Assembly: GCA_965659285.1 (NCBI GenBank)
Contig: CBFHWB010000001.1
Location: 1-64,000, forward strand
Length of the DNA: 64,000 nucleotides
Reading direction: 5' to 3'
Source: UBA8108 sp965659285
Lineage (GTDB): Bacteria > Planctomycetota > UBA8108
Both the position numbers and the translations under genes were made by a program. Each line of letters begins with the position of its first letter. Within the stretch, counting starts at the first letter, position 1. Below, in pieces: positions 34,750-43,640 of the stretch. A model generated the notes under the pieces. It was not told where the DNA came from. It saw only the letters and a list, made by a program, of their open reading frames with translations, and did not search any database.

Positions 34750-35775
34750 CTATTTCTTCTTTTCGAGCGCGATCCTGTGACGCTTGAGCGCCTCGGAGGC
34801 ATAAGCGTAGAACTTATCGAGGTCCGCTCCGAGATACCAGATCCTGCCGCGCGGACCAAGCACCAGCCAATGAGGAGCCCTGGGTATCCCGAGGGTCTTC
34901 ACCAGCGGGGAGGAGAATCCCTTGCCATCATGAAGCTGCGCCCAGGGGATCTTCCAACGGTCCCGCGCCGTCTCAAAGGCTCCCTTGTCGGTGTCCAGGT
35001 TCACCCCGAAGATCATCACCTTGCCCTTAAGTACGGGATATTTCCTGACGGCCTGCTCAAGGGATGATTCAGGATTCCTGCCAAGGGTCTCGATGAACTG
35101 TCCGTGTTTTGCCGTATCTGACCTCCAGAAATGGACTAATGTCACTTTCCCCGCCAGATTTATGAGATTTAATTTGGCTTTTTTTCCGCCTTTTCTAACC
35201 ACAACTTCAAAAGCCGGCATATCCCGGCTCGTCAACAGGGCGAGGTACCTCAAGGGACCTTTAGCTTTTGCAGCCCAGTCGGAACTGGGAAATCCATCTA
35301 CCAGCTGAGCAAAATATTCCCGAGCTCTGTCGGACTCATCCCTCAAAAAGGAATCGCTCGCAAGCAGGTAGAGTCCCTGGGCCTGGCCGGCCGGGTCGCC
35401 GGAATCCTCCGCCATCGCTTTCCACTGGAATATCGCGCCTGACCTATCTCCACCAATTATAAGGACTTCCGCGCATAACGAACGGACATGAGCGAGCTCC
35501 GGAGAAGACGAATTCGTTTGGATGAACTCCCTGAGTCTCTCCGCGACAGCCCGGTAGCCCTGCTGGATGGAATCTCGATCCGGATATTCCTTCTTCAGTG
35601 ATTCGACGAGCTTCGCGTAACTACCACCCTCAACCCCCGTTTCATCTTCTGTACCGGCCGCCATCCCGGAGACCTGGGGGCCGATAATGATCGCTGGGAA
35701 AAGCCATAACCCGAGAAGCACACCGAATATATGCCTAACTGCAACCGCCTGGGCAAAATCAAATGATATTGACAT
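34750..35775 (-). CDS. Exported thioredoxin-fold (TlpA-like) protein lacking the CXXC site
   Basis: 341 residues. A signal peptide or anchor (residues 8-35) is followed by a helical, TPR-like region (about 50-180: PDRDSIQQGYRAVAERLREF, AGQAQGLYLLASDSF) and a C-terminal redoxin domain (about 185-335). The usual FWATWCGPC site reads FWRSDTAKHG, with both cysteines lost, while surrounding strands (LAGKVTLVHFW, IPRAPHWLVLGPRG) are well conserved. Thiol chemistry is therefore unlikely; a binding or chaperone role is possible. It converges with the L-fuconate dehydratase gene (stops eight bases apart) and is preceded by a pair of 11-bp direct repeats. Confidence 0.8.
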   Translation of the reverse strand: MSISFDFAQAVAVRHIFGVLLGLWLFPAIIIGPQVSGMAAGTEDETGVEGGSYAKLVESLKKEYPDRDSIQQGYRAVAERLREFIQTNSSSPELAHVRSLCAEVLIIGGDRSGAIFQWKAMAEDSGDPAGQAQGLYLLASDSFLRDESDRAREYFAQLVDGFPSSDWAAKAKGPLRYLALLTSRDMPAFEVVVRKGGKKAKLNLINLAGKVTLVHFWRSDTAKHGQFIETLGRNPESSLEQAVRKYPVLKGKVMIFGVNLDTDKGAFETARDRWKIPWAQLHDGKGFSSPLVKTLGIPRAPHWLVLGPRGRIWYLGADLDKFYAYASEALKRHRIALEKKK

Positions 35776-35833
35776 GAAAACGAGCAAAGTTAGAATTCGA
35801 ACTTAGAAAGAGAAGTTGTGCAGAGTTGCTTTT

Positions 35834-35864
35834 GGTCAGTTTTGTACGATTTAGGTCAGTTTTG
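35834..35864. repeat. Two 11-bp direct repeats spaced 20 bp, operator-like
   Basis: GGTCAGTTTTG occurs at 35834-35844 and again at 35854-35864. The 20-bp period equals about two helical turns, placing both copies on the same DNA face, as for a dimeric regulator. They lie about 60-90 bases upstream of the start of the CXXC-less thioredoxin-fold gene and may control it or the putative plus-strand RNA. Confidence 0.6.
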
Positions 35865-36056
35865 CCACTTACTCCCGGCAGGAAGTTACAGAATACTTCT
35901 AAATGGAGTGACTTAGCGGGCTCTCGCGGAGCAAAAAGGTGGACCGCGGAGCGTAACTTGATCCGCCGCTTCCAAAATGGAGACAACGCCAGTCCATCCC
36001 GCCTCCATCGGAGTTAAAATACTAGAACAAGCAAGAATACGATAGGTTAAGAAAAG

Positions 36057-36131
36057 CCAAGGTTGTACACCACCACGTAAAATTAAGAGATAACTCCACC
36101 AACCACCAGTCTCTTAATTCCCTTGGTTTTT
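36057..36131 (+). ncRNA. Long RNA hairpin with pyrimidine-rich tail, candidate small RNA 3' end
   Basis: A basal stem CCAAGG/CCTTGG (36057-36062 with 36121-36126, extendable by A-T pairs) encloses a perfect 10-bp inner stem AATTAAGAGA/TCTCTTAATT (36081-36090 with 36110-36119) with a 19-base loop rich in ACC repeats. It is followed by TTTTTCTTTCTTTTT, so it could itself terminate transcription, and a second terminator follows at once. The 5' end and promoter of any transcript are not resolved. Confidence 0.5.
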
Positions 36132-36142
36132 CTTTCTTTTTC

Positions 36143-36164
36143 ACCCGGCTCGTCCGGGTTTTTT
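36143..36164 (+). terminator. Rho-independent terminator on the plus strand
   Basis: A 6-bp stem ACCCGG/CCGGGT (36143-36148 with 36154-36159) with a 5-base loop is followed by a run of T residues. No plus-strand protein gene ends near it, which supports a non-coding transcript in the spacer. Confidence 0.75.
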
Positions 36165-36340
36165 CGTTTTCATCCCCTCCATTTCTCCGACAGGAAGAAA
36201 TGCTGAACCGGCGGTAACAGGGTAAGTCCTCGATAAAAAGCGGGTGATTTTCCCGTCGATACACCCGTCTCGAAACAGCTCCAATTTCTCCCCTGCCGAC
36301 CTCGCAACCGCTGAGCAGGAAACCGCGAAACCTCACCTGG

Positions 36341-36366
36341 AAAAACGCGGCGCGCCGGCCCGCCGG
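36341..36366 (-). terminator. Possible terminator after the Gld-type exporter operon
   Basis: Downstream of the DUF4340 gene on the minus strand, a very GC-rich self-complementary stretch (36346-36366) is followed by five T residues (36341-36345). The stem is irregular (best uninterrupted pairing GCGG/CCGC), so confidence is modest. Confidence 0.4.
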
Positions 36367-36374
36367 GGAACACG

Positions 36375-38300
36375 TCAGGGTTCGCCGGTGATCTCGCTGA
36401 GATGAGCCGCGAGCTTTTCAACCAGCGCAGGAAAACCCGGCTGAAGAACAAAGGGAGACGAAAAGGAATCAACCCGACCGTAGTGAAGCCCGGCCTCACC
36501 GGCGATCTCCTGACTCTTGCCAATGGTAATCGTCCGGAAGCCTTTGTGGTCGCCGAAGAAGCTGCGCAGGTTGAGCCGCAGGTGAAAATCATGGGTGCCG
36601 ATGCCGGCCCCTTCCCATGTCTCCTTGGCGAGACCGGGGGCGAAGCCCGCCACCCGGAACCGGTCACGCTCGAGAGCTCCGATGACCTTGTTGACCAGCG
36701 GCTCATCAAGTTCCTTCCCCGCCACCACGACCTGGTCACTGCTGAATGACCAGGAGCCGGCAAGGTAGGCGAGAACCCATGATGTCTTGCCCCGCGTGAG
36801 CACCAGTTCCGCCGCGTTCCCGGGCATCAATTCCGAGATGGCCCGCTCCCTGAACACAGGCGGGCCGAACTCCAGCCGGCCCGGCCATTTCGAAATAATG
36901 AGAAAGCGGCTGCGGTCCCCCGAGCGCTCAGCTACAAAGGCATCGATCTCCGCGTCCCTCGGATCACTCGACCGCCGAAGCAGGCGAAGCGTGTGAAGCT
37001 CTCCTGTCCCGGTCTCCACCGTGATTTCCCCAAGGGCCGGAGCAGCCGGCTCCCCAGCTACAGAGGCGGGTTCATAAAATTTCTCGACCAGGAGATCTCG
37101 CAGTTCAGCGAGAGCTTCTGGAACAACCAACCGATCTCCCCTGAAGGAGTCGTCCTTGTTCCCGGTCTCCACGATATGCCCCTTCCCTTCCTCCCCGGAG
37201 GAATCGGAAGAGGCTTTCCGAATAACAAAGGAGCCCCCCGGCCCCCGGCACCGGATCTCGGAAAACTCGACACCCTCAAAATCAAAGACCTTGGCCGTCT
37301 GATATTTCTGCGCCTCCTCGTAGAGTCTCTTCACCGGCCCCTCGAGGCCGCTGAAAACAAACCCTCCCTCACCGGCGCGAAGCCAGACGAACCGCTCCTC
37401 TCCCTCCTCAAAACTGGCTCCCACCTCCAGGCTGATCCGATCACCCCGGCGATGCTCAACCTCCAGCTTCAGGCGGGGCTTGTCGAGCCCGTATGTCGTA
37501 AGGACTTCATCCGTAACTTCTTGCGGTAGAATAAATTGCTTTATTTTCCAGGCGTTCAGTTCCGAAAGCAACGTGTCCGTCTTAACCCGGTCAGCCAGCA
37601 AGCCGGCCAGGGGAGCACCCTCGGCAAAACGCCACCGGCGAGTCTTTTCTTCCCGGCGAAACGCCTTGCGGGCCTTCTGCGAACCGTTGACCTCAAAGGC
37701 AATACAGTCGGCGGGCGCTACGGGAACGAGCGCCTTCGATCGCAGCTCATCGAGGCTGGCCGAAAAGGCTGTCCGGGCTGTGGACCGGGCCACGATGATG
37801 GTCTTGTGATCGAGACGGGCGAAGATGTCCTCCTTCAGACCGGGATGCTGACGTCCCACCTCGATCGAATGCTCTTTGCCCTGGCGAGTTTTAAAGTTGA
37901 CGGACACCCAGGGGCCGTCCTCATCGCACCACTTCCCGGCATCATCCGAGTCCTCCGGCACCTCGACCACCTTGACCATGTCGGCTATCTCCCAGAGAAC
38001 TCCCTGGATCCGCGGAACGAAGCCTCGAAACTTGACCGGCTTGGTAATATTCCAACCGTATTCGCCGCTGCGCTCGAGAGAGATCTTGCGGGCGCTCGCG
38101 CCCGCCGCGGCCTCATCCGCTGACAATCCATGGACGATTTCAAACGCGACAATGTCCGCCGGCTCGACATCCCCGAACGCCTCTGCCGCGCCTGACCAGA
38201 CCTGCCTGCGGCTCTCAAAGAAGTGAGCATAGAGGGTCACCGCGATGGCGATCACAAAGAGTAAAGCAGTCGTACGATTACCCGAGCGGCCTTTTCCCAT
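36375..38300 (-). CDS. DUF4340 protein of a Gld-type ABC exporter cluster
   Basis: 641 residues with an N-terminal helix (about 9-25: TTALLFVIAIAVTLYAHFF) and a long exported part made of repeated DUF4340 modules (motifs such as DIVAFEIVHG, CIAFEVNGSQKARKAF, LRLLRRSSDPRDAEIDAFV and ITIGKSQEI). Proteins of this family stand beside GldG/GldF genes in many phyla and are thought to work with that ABC system in the cell envelope. Its ATG overlaps the stop of the GldG-like gene by one base (TGATG), so the four exporter genes form one coupled operon. No enzymatic motif is visible. Confidence 0.85.
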   Translation of the reverse strand: MGKGRSGNRTTALLFVIAIAVTLYAHFFESRRQVWSGAAEAFGDVEPADIVAFEIVHGLSADEAAAGASARKISLERSGEYGWNITKPVKFRGFVPRIQGVLWEIADMVKVVEVPEDSDDAGKWCDEDGPWVSVNFKTRQGKEHSIEVGRQHPGLKEDIFARLDHKTIIVARSTARTAFSASLDELRSKALVPVAPADCIAFEVNGSQKARKAFRREEKTRRWRFAEGAPLAGLLADRVKTDTLLSELNAWKIKQFILPQEVTDEVLTTYGLDKPRLKLEVEHRRGDRISLEVGASFEEGEERFVWLRAGEGGFVFSGLEGPVKRLYEEAQKYQTAKVFDFEGVEFSEIRCRGPGGSFVIRKASSDSSGEEGKGHIVETGNKDDSFRGDRLVVPEALAELRDLLVEKFYEPASVAGEPAAPALGEITVETGTGELHTLRLLRRSSDPRDAEIDAFVAERSGDRSRFLIISKWPGRLEFGPPVFRERAISELMPGNAAELVLTRGKTSWVLAYLAGSWSFSSDQVVVAGKELDEPLVNKVIGALERDRFRVAGFAPGLAKETWEGAGIGTHDFHLRLNLRSFFGDHKGFRTITIGKSQEIAGEAGLHYGRVDSFSSPFVLQPGFPALVEKLAAHLSEITGEP

Positions 38301-39919
38301 CAGGATCTCCTGAGAAAATAAACACAGACACCGAGGGCCAGAAAAATCCCTGGGAAGATCAGCACCGCGGCCAGGAAGACAAACCGTCTCAAGGAGGGAT
38401 TGCCAGCCAGGTCAATTCGGCGTTCCTGGGAACGAACTCCTCCCTCGCTGACCAGTTCCTCCCTTTCGACCAGCCAGTTGACGCAGTTCATTACAAAATC
38501 ACGATGGTTCCCATTCAGGAAGCCTCCCCCCTGGCTTGAGCTGTCCAGCAGCAGGCTCCCCGAGCCAAGCACCACCAGCCTGGTCGCCAGCGGCACCCAG
38601 TTCTCAGGCGGACGATCGATCTTTTCCTGGCGGGTGGCTGCCGCCACCGTAAAGTCGCTCCGCGCCTCCTCGCTGACTCCGCTCCCCGAAGAACCTCCGC
38701 CGACAAGATAGTAGCGTTCGACCTTGTCCGAACCTCCGGTAGAGAGCAGCACATCGCTCGTGAGCCGGAATGGCGCGCCAACAGCCTTGAGAGGACGCGG
38801 CTCCAGCAACCCCACACCAAAATCAGCCCTTCCGCCGTCTGAACCAGCGACCAGGGGCGCGGTAACGGGATGAATACTGTTGGCGCTACGGCAAACGACC
38901 CAACTGCGGTCGGAGTAATCCTCCAGAATGGTTATCCTTGAACGAACCTTACCCTCGAGCACCTCGACTCCCCATTTCTCGAGAATACTCTCCAGCTTGC
39001 TCCTGCGCACCCCAAGGGTGACAAAGAGCTTCCCCCCGCCGGATAGATAGCCCTGGACTGCATCCAATTCCGCCTGGGTAAACGATTTTTCAGCTCCGGC
39101 GATAACCAGCAGGTCGCAATCTTCAGGAACCCGGCGACGCTGTCCCAGGTCCAGGGACGCAATGGCGAAGCCCGAGGCCTCCAGGTCATGCCGCAAGGCC
39201 ATCATGGGCGAAGCTCCGCCCAGTTGAAACTCCCCGTGTCCCTGGGTGAAATAGCAACGCAGGCGTTTTCTGTGGATCAAGCGCTTGATCGCCGAGGTCA
39301 TCGCCTCCTCCGCCCTGAAAGATGAGATCTGCATGGGCTCGGACGGGCTGGATGGATTCGCCGTAAAGGTAGCCACATCCTCAGGCATCACGGTCTGACG
39401 CAGCCCCTTGCCTTCTCCTGTGTGGAAGATCAGGCGGTTGAACTGGCGGGAAGAGAGATCGTATTCTTCCCGGACCAGTTCCCACCGGCTGGCATCCACC
39501 AGGGAGTTCACCTCAGCTGCCACCCGGATCAGGGGTTGCTCGGAGGAATAAATCTTCAGGAGCTCGACGGCCCTTTGAAGAGAACGGTAATGAGCCATCT
39601 GCTTGCTGTTGTTGAGCTGAACGTAATAGGGAAAGACGACCCTGATCTCCTTCGTCACCAGCTTCAGAACCTCACGGGTTTCCGGCGAGAGCGAGTGAAT
39701 CTTCTCCTCGGTAAAATCAATCCGGCCCGGATTGCGGAAAGCGATCCCGTTCACCACAAAGAGTATGTAGAGAAACAGAAGCAGGTTGAGTATGAACCGG
39801 GTTCTCTGACCTGAGCGCCGACGCGAGCTGAAGCTCTGCGGCTCATCCGCGGCGGGCTCAACGACAACCTCTTGCGTCTCGACTGCCTGTCTGTCGGTTT
39901 CAGATGGACTCATCGCCAC
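38300..39919 (-). CDS. GldG-like ABC transporter auxiliary protein
   Basis: 539 residues: an N-terminal membrane helix (about 43-62), a large extracytoplasmic domain of the GldG/ABC-type uncharacterised family (NPGRIDFTEEKIHSLSPETREVLK near 70, CYFTQGHGEFQLGG in the middle, CDLLVIAGAEKSFTQAELDAVQGYLSGGGKLFVTLG) and a C-terminal helix (about 515-535). The TQGHGE and DLLVIAGP-like motifs are diagnostic. It overlaps the permease gene by ten bases. In Bacteroidetes GldG works with GldA and GldF and was linked to gliding; in other phyla, as here, gliding should not be assumed. Confidence 0.88.
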   Translation of the reverse strand: MAMSPSETDRQAVETQEVVVEPAADEPQSFSSRRRSGQRTRFILNLLLFLYILFVVNGIAFRNPGRIDFTEEKIHSLSPETREVLKLVTKEIRVVFPYYVQLNNSKQMAHYRSLQRAVELLKIYSSEQPLIRVAAEVNSLVDASRWELVREEYDLSSRQFNRLIFHTGEGKGLRQTVMPEDVATFTANPSSPSEPMQISSFRAEEAMTSAIKRLIHRKRLRCYFTQGHGEFQLGGASPMMALRHDLEASGFAIASLDLGQRRRVPEDCDLLVIAGAEKSFTQAELDAVQGYLSGGGKLFVTLGVRRSKLESILEKWGVEVLEGKVRSRITILEDYSDRSWVVCRSANSIHPVTAPLVAGSDGGRADFGVGLLEPRPLKAVGAPFRLTSDVLLSTGGSDKVERYYLVGGGSSGSGVSEEARSDFTVAAATRQEKIDRPPENWVPLATRLVVLGSGSLLLDSSSQGGGFLNGNHRDFVMNCVNWLVEREELVSEGGVRSQERRIDLAGNPSLRRFVFLAAVLIFPGIFLALGVCVYFLRRS

Positions 39920-40680
39920 TTACGTCCGTTGACCATGTTGATGGAGAGAAACAGAAAGAGACTGGTAAATCCAAGGTAGAAAACAATGTAGCGCAGTTCG
40001 ACGACCCCCCCGATGTATTCACTCGAAAAGTGGGCCTGGAAGCTCAGGTAGTGAAAGAGACGCTGCAGTTCCGGCGTCTCCCGGTAGATCCAGCCGAGAA
40101 ACAGCAGCGAGAAGAACAGCAGGTTTCCGCTGAGCGACAGCACAGCAGCAACCAACTGGTTGCGGGAAAAGGTAGAGGCCAGCAATCCCAGGGAGTTGGT
40201 CATGCAGCCAAGAAAGAACAGCCCGAAATACATCGACTTGACCGGCCCCCAATCAGGCCCCGCCGGCTTCCCAAGCACCTCCAGCATCAGGACGAAGAGC
40301 AGCAGGGAAGACCAGATGAGCATATAGAACAATTGGGTAGCCAGGAACTTGCCGCAGACAACCTCCGCGGCCCGCACAGGCGCCGTCATCAGCACTTCGA
40401 TCGTTCCCGTACGCTTTTCCTCGGAAAACAGCCTCATGGCCAGCAGCGGCGACAGCGGAAGAACCCAGAAGAAAGCGAAGCTGAACAGCGACCTGATCAC
40501 CAGCGTGATCTGCTGCGGATCCCGAGCGTAGTTGACGCAGTAGTAATAAAAAATCCAACCGTTGGATATCATGAACAGAAAGAGGACAACATAGGCAATA
40601 GGTGAATAGAACAGGGCCATGAATTCCCGCTGGAATATCGCCCAGGTATTCGTCACCGTGCTCAGCCGGGTTCTGCTCAT
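39910..40680 (-). CDS. ABC transporter permease (GldF/ABC-2 type)
   Basis: 256 residues with six hydrophobic helices. The opening IFQREFMALFYSPIAYVVLFLF and the motif MRLFSEEKRTGTIEVLMTAPV are characteristic of ABC-2 permeases of the GldF group. It forms the membrane channel for the ATPase encoded directly upstream, whose stop it overlaps by four bases (40677-40680). Substrate unknown. Confidence 0.92.
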   Translation of the reverse strand: MSRTRLSTVTNTWAIFQREFMALFYSPIAYVVLFLFMISNGWIFYYYCVNYARDPQQITLVIRSLFSFAFFWVLPLSPLLAMRLFSEEKRTGTIEVLMTAPVRAAEVVCGKFLATQLFYMLIWSSLLLFVLMLEVLGKPAGPDWGPVKSMYFGLFFLGCMTNSLGLLASTFSRNQLVAAVLSLSGNLLFFSLLFLGWIYRETPELQRLFHYLSFQAHFSSEYIGGVVELRYIVFYLGFTSLFLFLSINMVNGRKWR

Positions 40681-41651
40681 TCCTCACCCCCGACAATATC
40701 AAGGAAGACATCTTCAAGGCTCAGCTCTTCAGCCGCCAGTTGGCGCAGCCTCCAGCCGCCGGAGCTGACGGCATCGAATATCGTCTCCGCCCCCTGTTCC
40801 GCATCGTTGAAAAACACCCTGTAGCGACAATAGCCGGCGCCGGGATCATCTCCCGCGCCTTCCGGCCTGTCAGTCTCCACCCTCGACACACCCGGGAGAG
40901 CCTCAAAGGCGGCGTTCACCGCCTCATGGGGCCCGCCGACCTCGGCAACTACACAGACCCTGTCGGCCAGGGAACCCTTGAGATTCTCAACCGTGTCGCC
41001 GGCGACAAGTCGTCCCCCGGAGATGATCGCCACACTGGAACAGACAAGCTCTACCTCGCTGAGTATGTGAGTAGACAGGATAACCGTCCTGTTGCGGCCA
41101 ACCTCCTGGAGCAGGGATCTGAACTGCCGCACCTGCTCAGGGTCGAGCCCTACCGTGGGCTCATCGAGGATCAACACCGGTGGTTCGCCCAGGAGCGCAT
41201 CCGCCAGGCCGATCCGCTGGCGATAGCCGCGCGACAGGGTTCCGATCATACGCCCGGCCACATCTACTGTCTGGGTTTCCTCGAGGGCGGCGCCTATCCG
41301 TCCCTTCCTGTCGGCACGGGAGATACCCTTGAGGCGAGCGCGAAAACCCAGGTACTCGCCAACCCTCATATCGGGATAGATCGGAACTCCCTCGGGCAGA
41401 TAACCGATCGAGTTTCTCACAGCGAGACTGTCTTCTCCCACGTCAAAGCCGTTGACGCTGACCCGGCCGGAGTCACCAGGCATAAAGCCCGCCAGGATCC
41501 TGAGCGTCGTGCTCTTGCCTGCGCCGTTGGGACCAAGAAAGCCCAGGATCTCCCCCTCGCCCACCGAAAACGAGATCCCCTGCAGAGCCTTTACAGGACC
41601 ATAGCTCTTCACCAGACCATCAACTTCGATCAGGTTTCTCGACTCAGCCAA
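40677..41651 (-). CDS. ABC transporter ATP-binding protein (GldA-like)
   Basis: 324 residues from a TTG at 41649-41651, chosen because GGAGAG lies nine bases upstream; a TTG ten codons earlier is possible but no ATG exists. Walker A GPNGAGKST, signature LSRGYRQRIGLADAL, Walker B VLILDEPTVGLD and the switch His in STHIL are all present, so it should be an active ATPase. The C-terminal 90 residues form the extra domain often seen in ABC-2 exporter ATPases. First gene of the four-gene exporter operon. Confidence 0.92.
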   Translation of the reverse strand: MAESRNLIEVDGLVKSYGPVKALQGISFSVGEGEILGFLGPNGAGKSTTLRILAGFMPGDSGRVSVNGFDVGEDSLAVRNSIGYLPEGVPIYPDMRVGEYLGFRARLKGISRADRKGRIGAALEETQTVDVAGRMIGTLSRGYRQRIGLADALLGEPPVLILDEPTVGLDPEQVRQFRSLLQEVGRNRTVILSTHILSEVELVCSSVAIISGGRLVAGDTVENLKGSLADRVCVVAEVGGPHEAVNAAFEALPGVSRVETDRPEGAGDDPGAGYCRYRVFFNDAEQGAETIFDAVSSGGWRLRQLAAEELSLEDVFLDIVGGEE

Positions 41652-41812
41652 TGAATTCAACTCTCCACACCCTGCCGGCAAAGCCGCCGGCAGGCAATTT
41701 CCTGTTCAGGGATCCCCCTGAATAGACGTCAGGATCTTCTCTTCTGTTTCCACCTTCCGGCATTTTAGCCCAGAATGACTTTCCGGGGTTGAGGAAAACG
41801 GGGGGCGCAGGC

Positions 41813-43438
41813 TCAGTACTCGCGACGCTCCCTGGAAGAAGGAATTCCCTCGGCCTCGCGGTATTTCGTGACCGTACGCCGGGAGATGCTGATCTCGACC
41901 TCTTCTAATTTTCGCACAATGGCGATATCGCTCAGGGGCTTGGCCTTGTCCTCCTCTTTAATGAAATCCTTGATGCGCTGGATCACGCTGCCGCGAGCCT
42001 CCACATCTCCGCCGGATTTGGTCGCGCCGCCGGTAAAGAAGAACTTCAGCGCGTAGATCCCCCTGGGAGTCTGAATGTACTTGCCGCTGATGCCCCGGCT
42101 GATCGTTGAAACATGAACACCGAGCAGATCAGCCACATCCGCCATCTTCAACGCCCTGAGATGGCTGATGCCGTGATCGAGAAAGCCCGACTGGATATTG
42201 ACGATCTCCTGGGCAATCTTGTGCAGCGTCGCCTGGCGTTGGCGAATCGCAGAAACCAGCCACTCAGCGTTATCGAGTTTTTTCTTCAGGTACTTCTGCA
42301 ACTCGGGATCCTTGCGTGACTGACGATAGAGATCCCGGTAATGGGAACTGATCCTCAAGCGGGGAATATAATTCGAATCGACCCGGACCTCGTAGGTACC
42401 CTCGACCTCATCGACAATGACGTCAGGCTTGACGTAATGGGGAGGATCTCCCCCGAACAGCTTGCCCGGCAGCGGGTTGAGAGAGGCAATGTTCTGCACC
42501 GCGTCCTTGATCTCCTCGATACCCACGCCCAGCCCCCTGGCAATTTTAGGCAACCGGTTATGGCTGAGCTCTGAGAGGTACTCCCGGATGATCTTCTCTT
42601 CAAGGGGATAGTCCTGGCGATCCTTCTGTAACTGCAGGAGAAGGCACTCGACAATATCGCGTCCCCCGACACCGGTCGGTTCGAGATCCTGGACAATCTC
42701 GAGGGCGACCGCTAACAGGAGCATCTCCGGGGGAGGATCGATGGAGACCCTGACCTCTTCTAGGGAATACATGAGATAGCCGCGCTCATCGATATTGAAA
42801 ATAATCGAGCTGCAAAGCTCCCGAATCTCCATCACCTGCTCTTCTGAAAAATCCAGTCGAGCGGGCGCCTCGACGGCAGGAGGAGCCGACGCTCCATTCA
42901 ACTCGACCTCGGGCGCGTCTCCGTCAGGGTCCTCTTGCGCGGCGGCGGACATCTTCGCGGACGCCTCAACCCGCCGCATGGCCGCCGCGACCTCGTCGTC
43001 GCTGAGCAGGTGCACCTGGTCCTCGAGGTGATCCTGCAGGGAAATCGAACGCTCGGCGGTATTGCTCATCGCCTCGAGCTTCTCATCCTTTTCCCCACGG
43101 TAGCTCGCCGAACTGCGCGATGGCGGAGCATCATCCTGGAAATAGCGGTCAGCCCGTTCCATTCGTTCCTGGAGAGACCCGAAAGGATCTTCCGCGGGCT
43201 CAGTTGATCCGTCGGCATCCTCTGAGGAAGTTGCCTCGGTCTGATCCGAGGAGGCATCCTCGCCGCCAGTGGCCTCCTCACTGGAGCGCTCGAGAGTTTC
43301 GTTATTCTCCAGCTCGCTATCTACACGATCCTGCAGATCCATGGAGTTCAGACAGAGAATCTCCATCGACATATACATCTGCGGCGAAAGCGTCTGGATC
43401 TGCTTGATCGCCTGGTGTTGGGAGAGACCTAATTCCAT
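41813..43438 (-). CDS. rpoN: RNA polymerase sigma-54 factor
   Basis: 541 residues. Region I is the Gln/Leu-rich N-terminus (LGLSQHQAIKQIQTLSPQMY). Region II (about 48-190) is acidic and longer than usual, which accounts for the protein exceeding the typical 480 residues. The core-binding domain follows (PTGVGGRDIVECLLLQLQ), then the helix-turn-helix and the RpoN box SRRTVTKYREAEGIPSS near the C-terminus. It directs transcription from -24/-12 promoters with AAA+ activators. It is alone on its transcript, with 161 bases to the exporter operon downstream and about 200 to lnt upstream. I found no convincing -24/-12 site within this window. Confidence 0.96.
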   Translation of the reverse strand: MELGLSQHQAIKQIQTLSPQMYMSMEILCLNSMDLQDRVDSELENNETLERSSEEATGGEDASSDQTEATSSEDADGSTEPAEDPFGSLQERMERADRYFQDDAPPSRSSASYRGEKDEKLEAMSNTAERSISLQDHLEDQVHLLSDDEVAAAMRRVEASAKMSAAAQEDPDGDAPEVELNGASAPPAVEAPARLDFSEEQVMEIRELCSSIIFNIDERGYLMYSLEEVRVSIDPPPEMLLLAVALEIVQDLEPTGVGGRDIVECLLLQLQKDRQDYPLEEKIIREYLSELSHNRLPKIARGLGVGIEEIKDAVQNIASLNPLPGKLFGGDPPHYVKPDVIVDEVEGTYEVRVDSNYIPRLRISSHYRDLYRQSRKDPELQKYLKKKLDNAEWLVSAIRQRQATLHKIAQEIVNIQSGFLDHGISHLRALKMADVADLLGVHVSTISRGISGKYIQTPRGIYALKFFFTGGATKSGGDVEARGSVIQRIKDFIKEEDKAKPLSDIAIVRKLEEVEISISRRTVTKYREAEGIPSSRERREY

Positions 43439-43640
43439 GGCGTTTCATCCGTTCCCCGGCAAGCTCATGGCCGGGTAGAGCGACTCGTAGTCAGGCTGAA
43501 AAAAAAATTCTCAGTTGAGTGAATCGACAAGTGAGTATAGGAGGCGCTTCTGCCAAAGTCAACTTAAGTGGCAGACAACCCCTTTGGAGAAAAACACTTA
43601 GAGAACATCCTGCAGAAGGCTTCCACACCCTTGCAAATCT

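Larger units (their letters stand above)
35776..36374. other. 599-bp spacer without protein gene, holding repeats and RNA hairpins
   Basis: AT-richer than its flanks at both ends. It contains the 11-bp direct repeats (35834-35864), a long hairpin followed by a pyrimidine run (36057-36140), a rho-independent terminator on the plus strand (36143-36164) and a GC-rich/T5 element on the minus strand (36341-36366). No reading frame with convincing codon pattern was found. Since the genes on both sides are on the minus strand, plus-strand terminators here imply a plus-strand transcript of roughly 100-350 bases, possibly a small RNA. It does not match the conserved cores of RNase P RNA, tmRNA or SRP RNA that I can recognise. 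Confidence 0.6.

Noticed and set aside
35776..36374. tmRNA, RNase P RNA or SRP RNA in the 0.6-kb spacer
   Set aside because: None of the conserved core sequences I know for these RNAs (tRNA-like ends with T-loop, RNase P P4 core, SRP tetraloop region) could be found on either strand.
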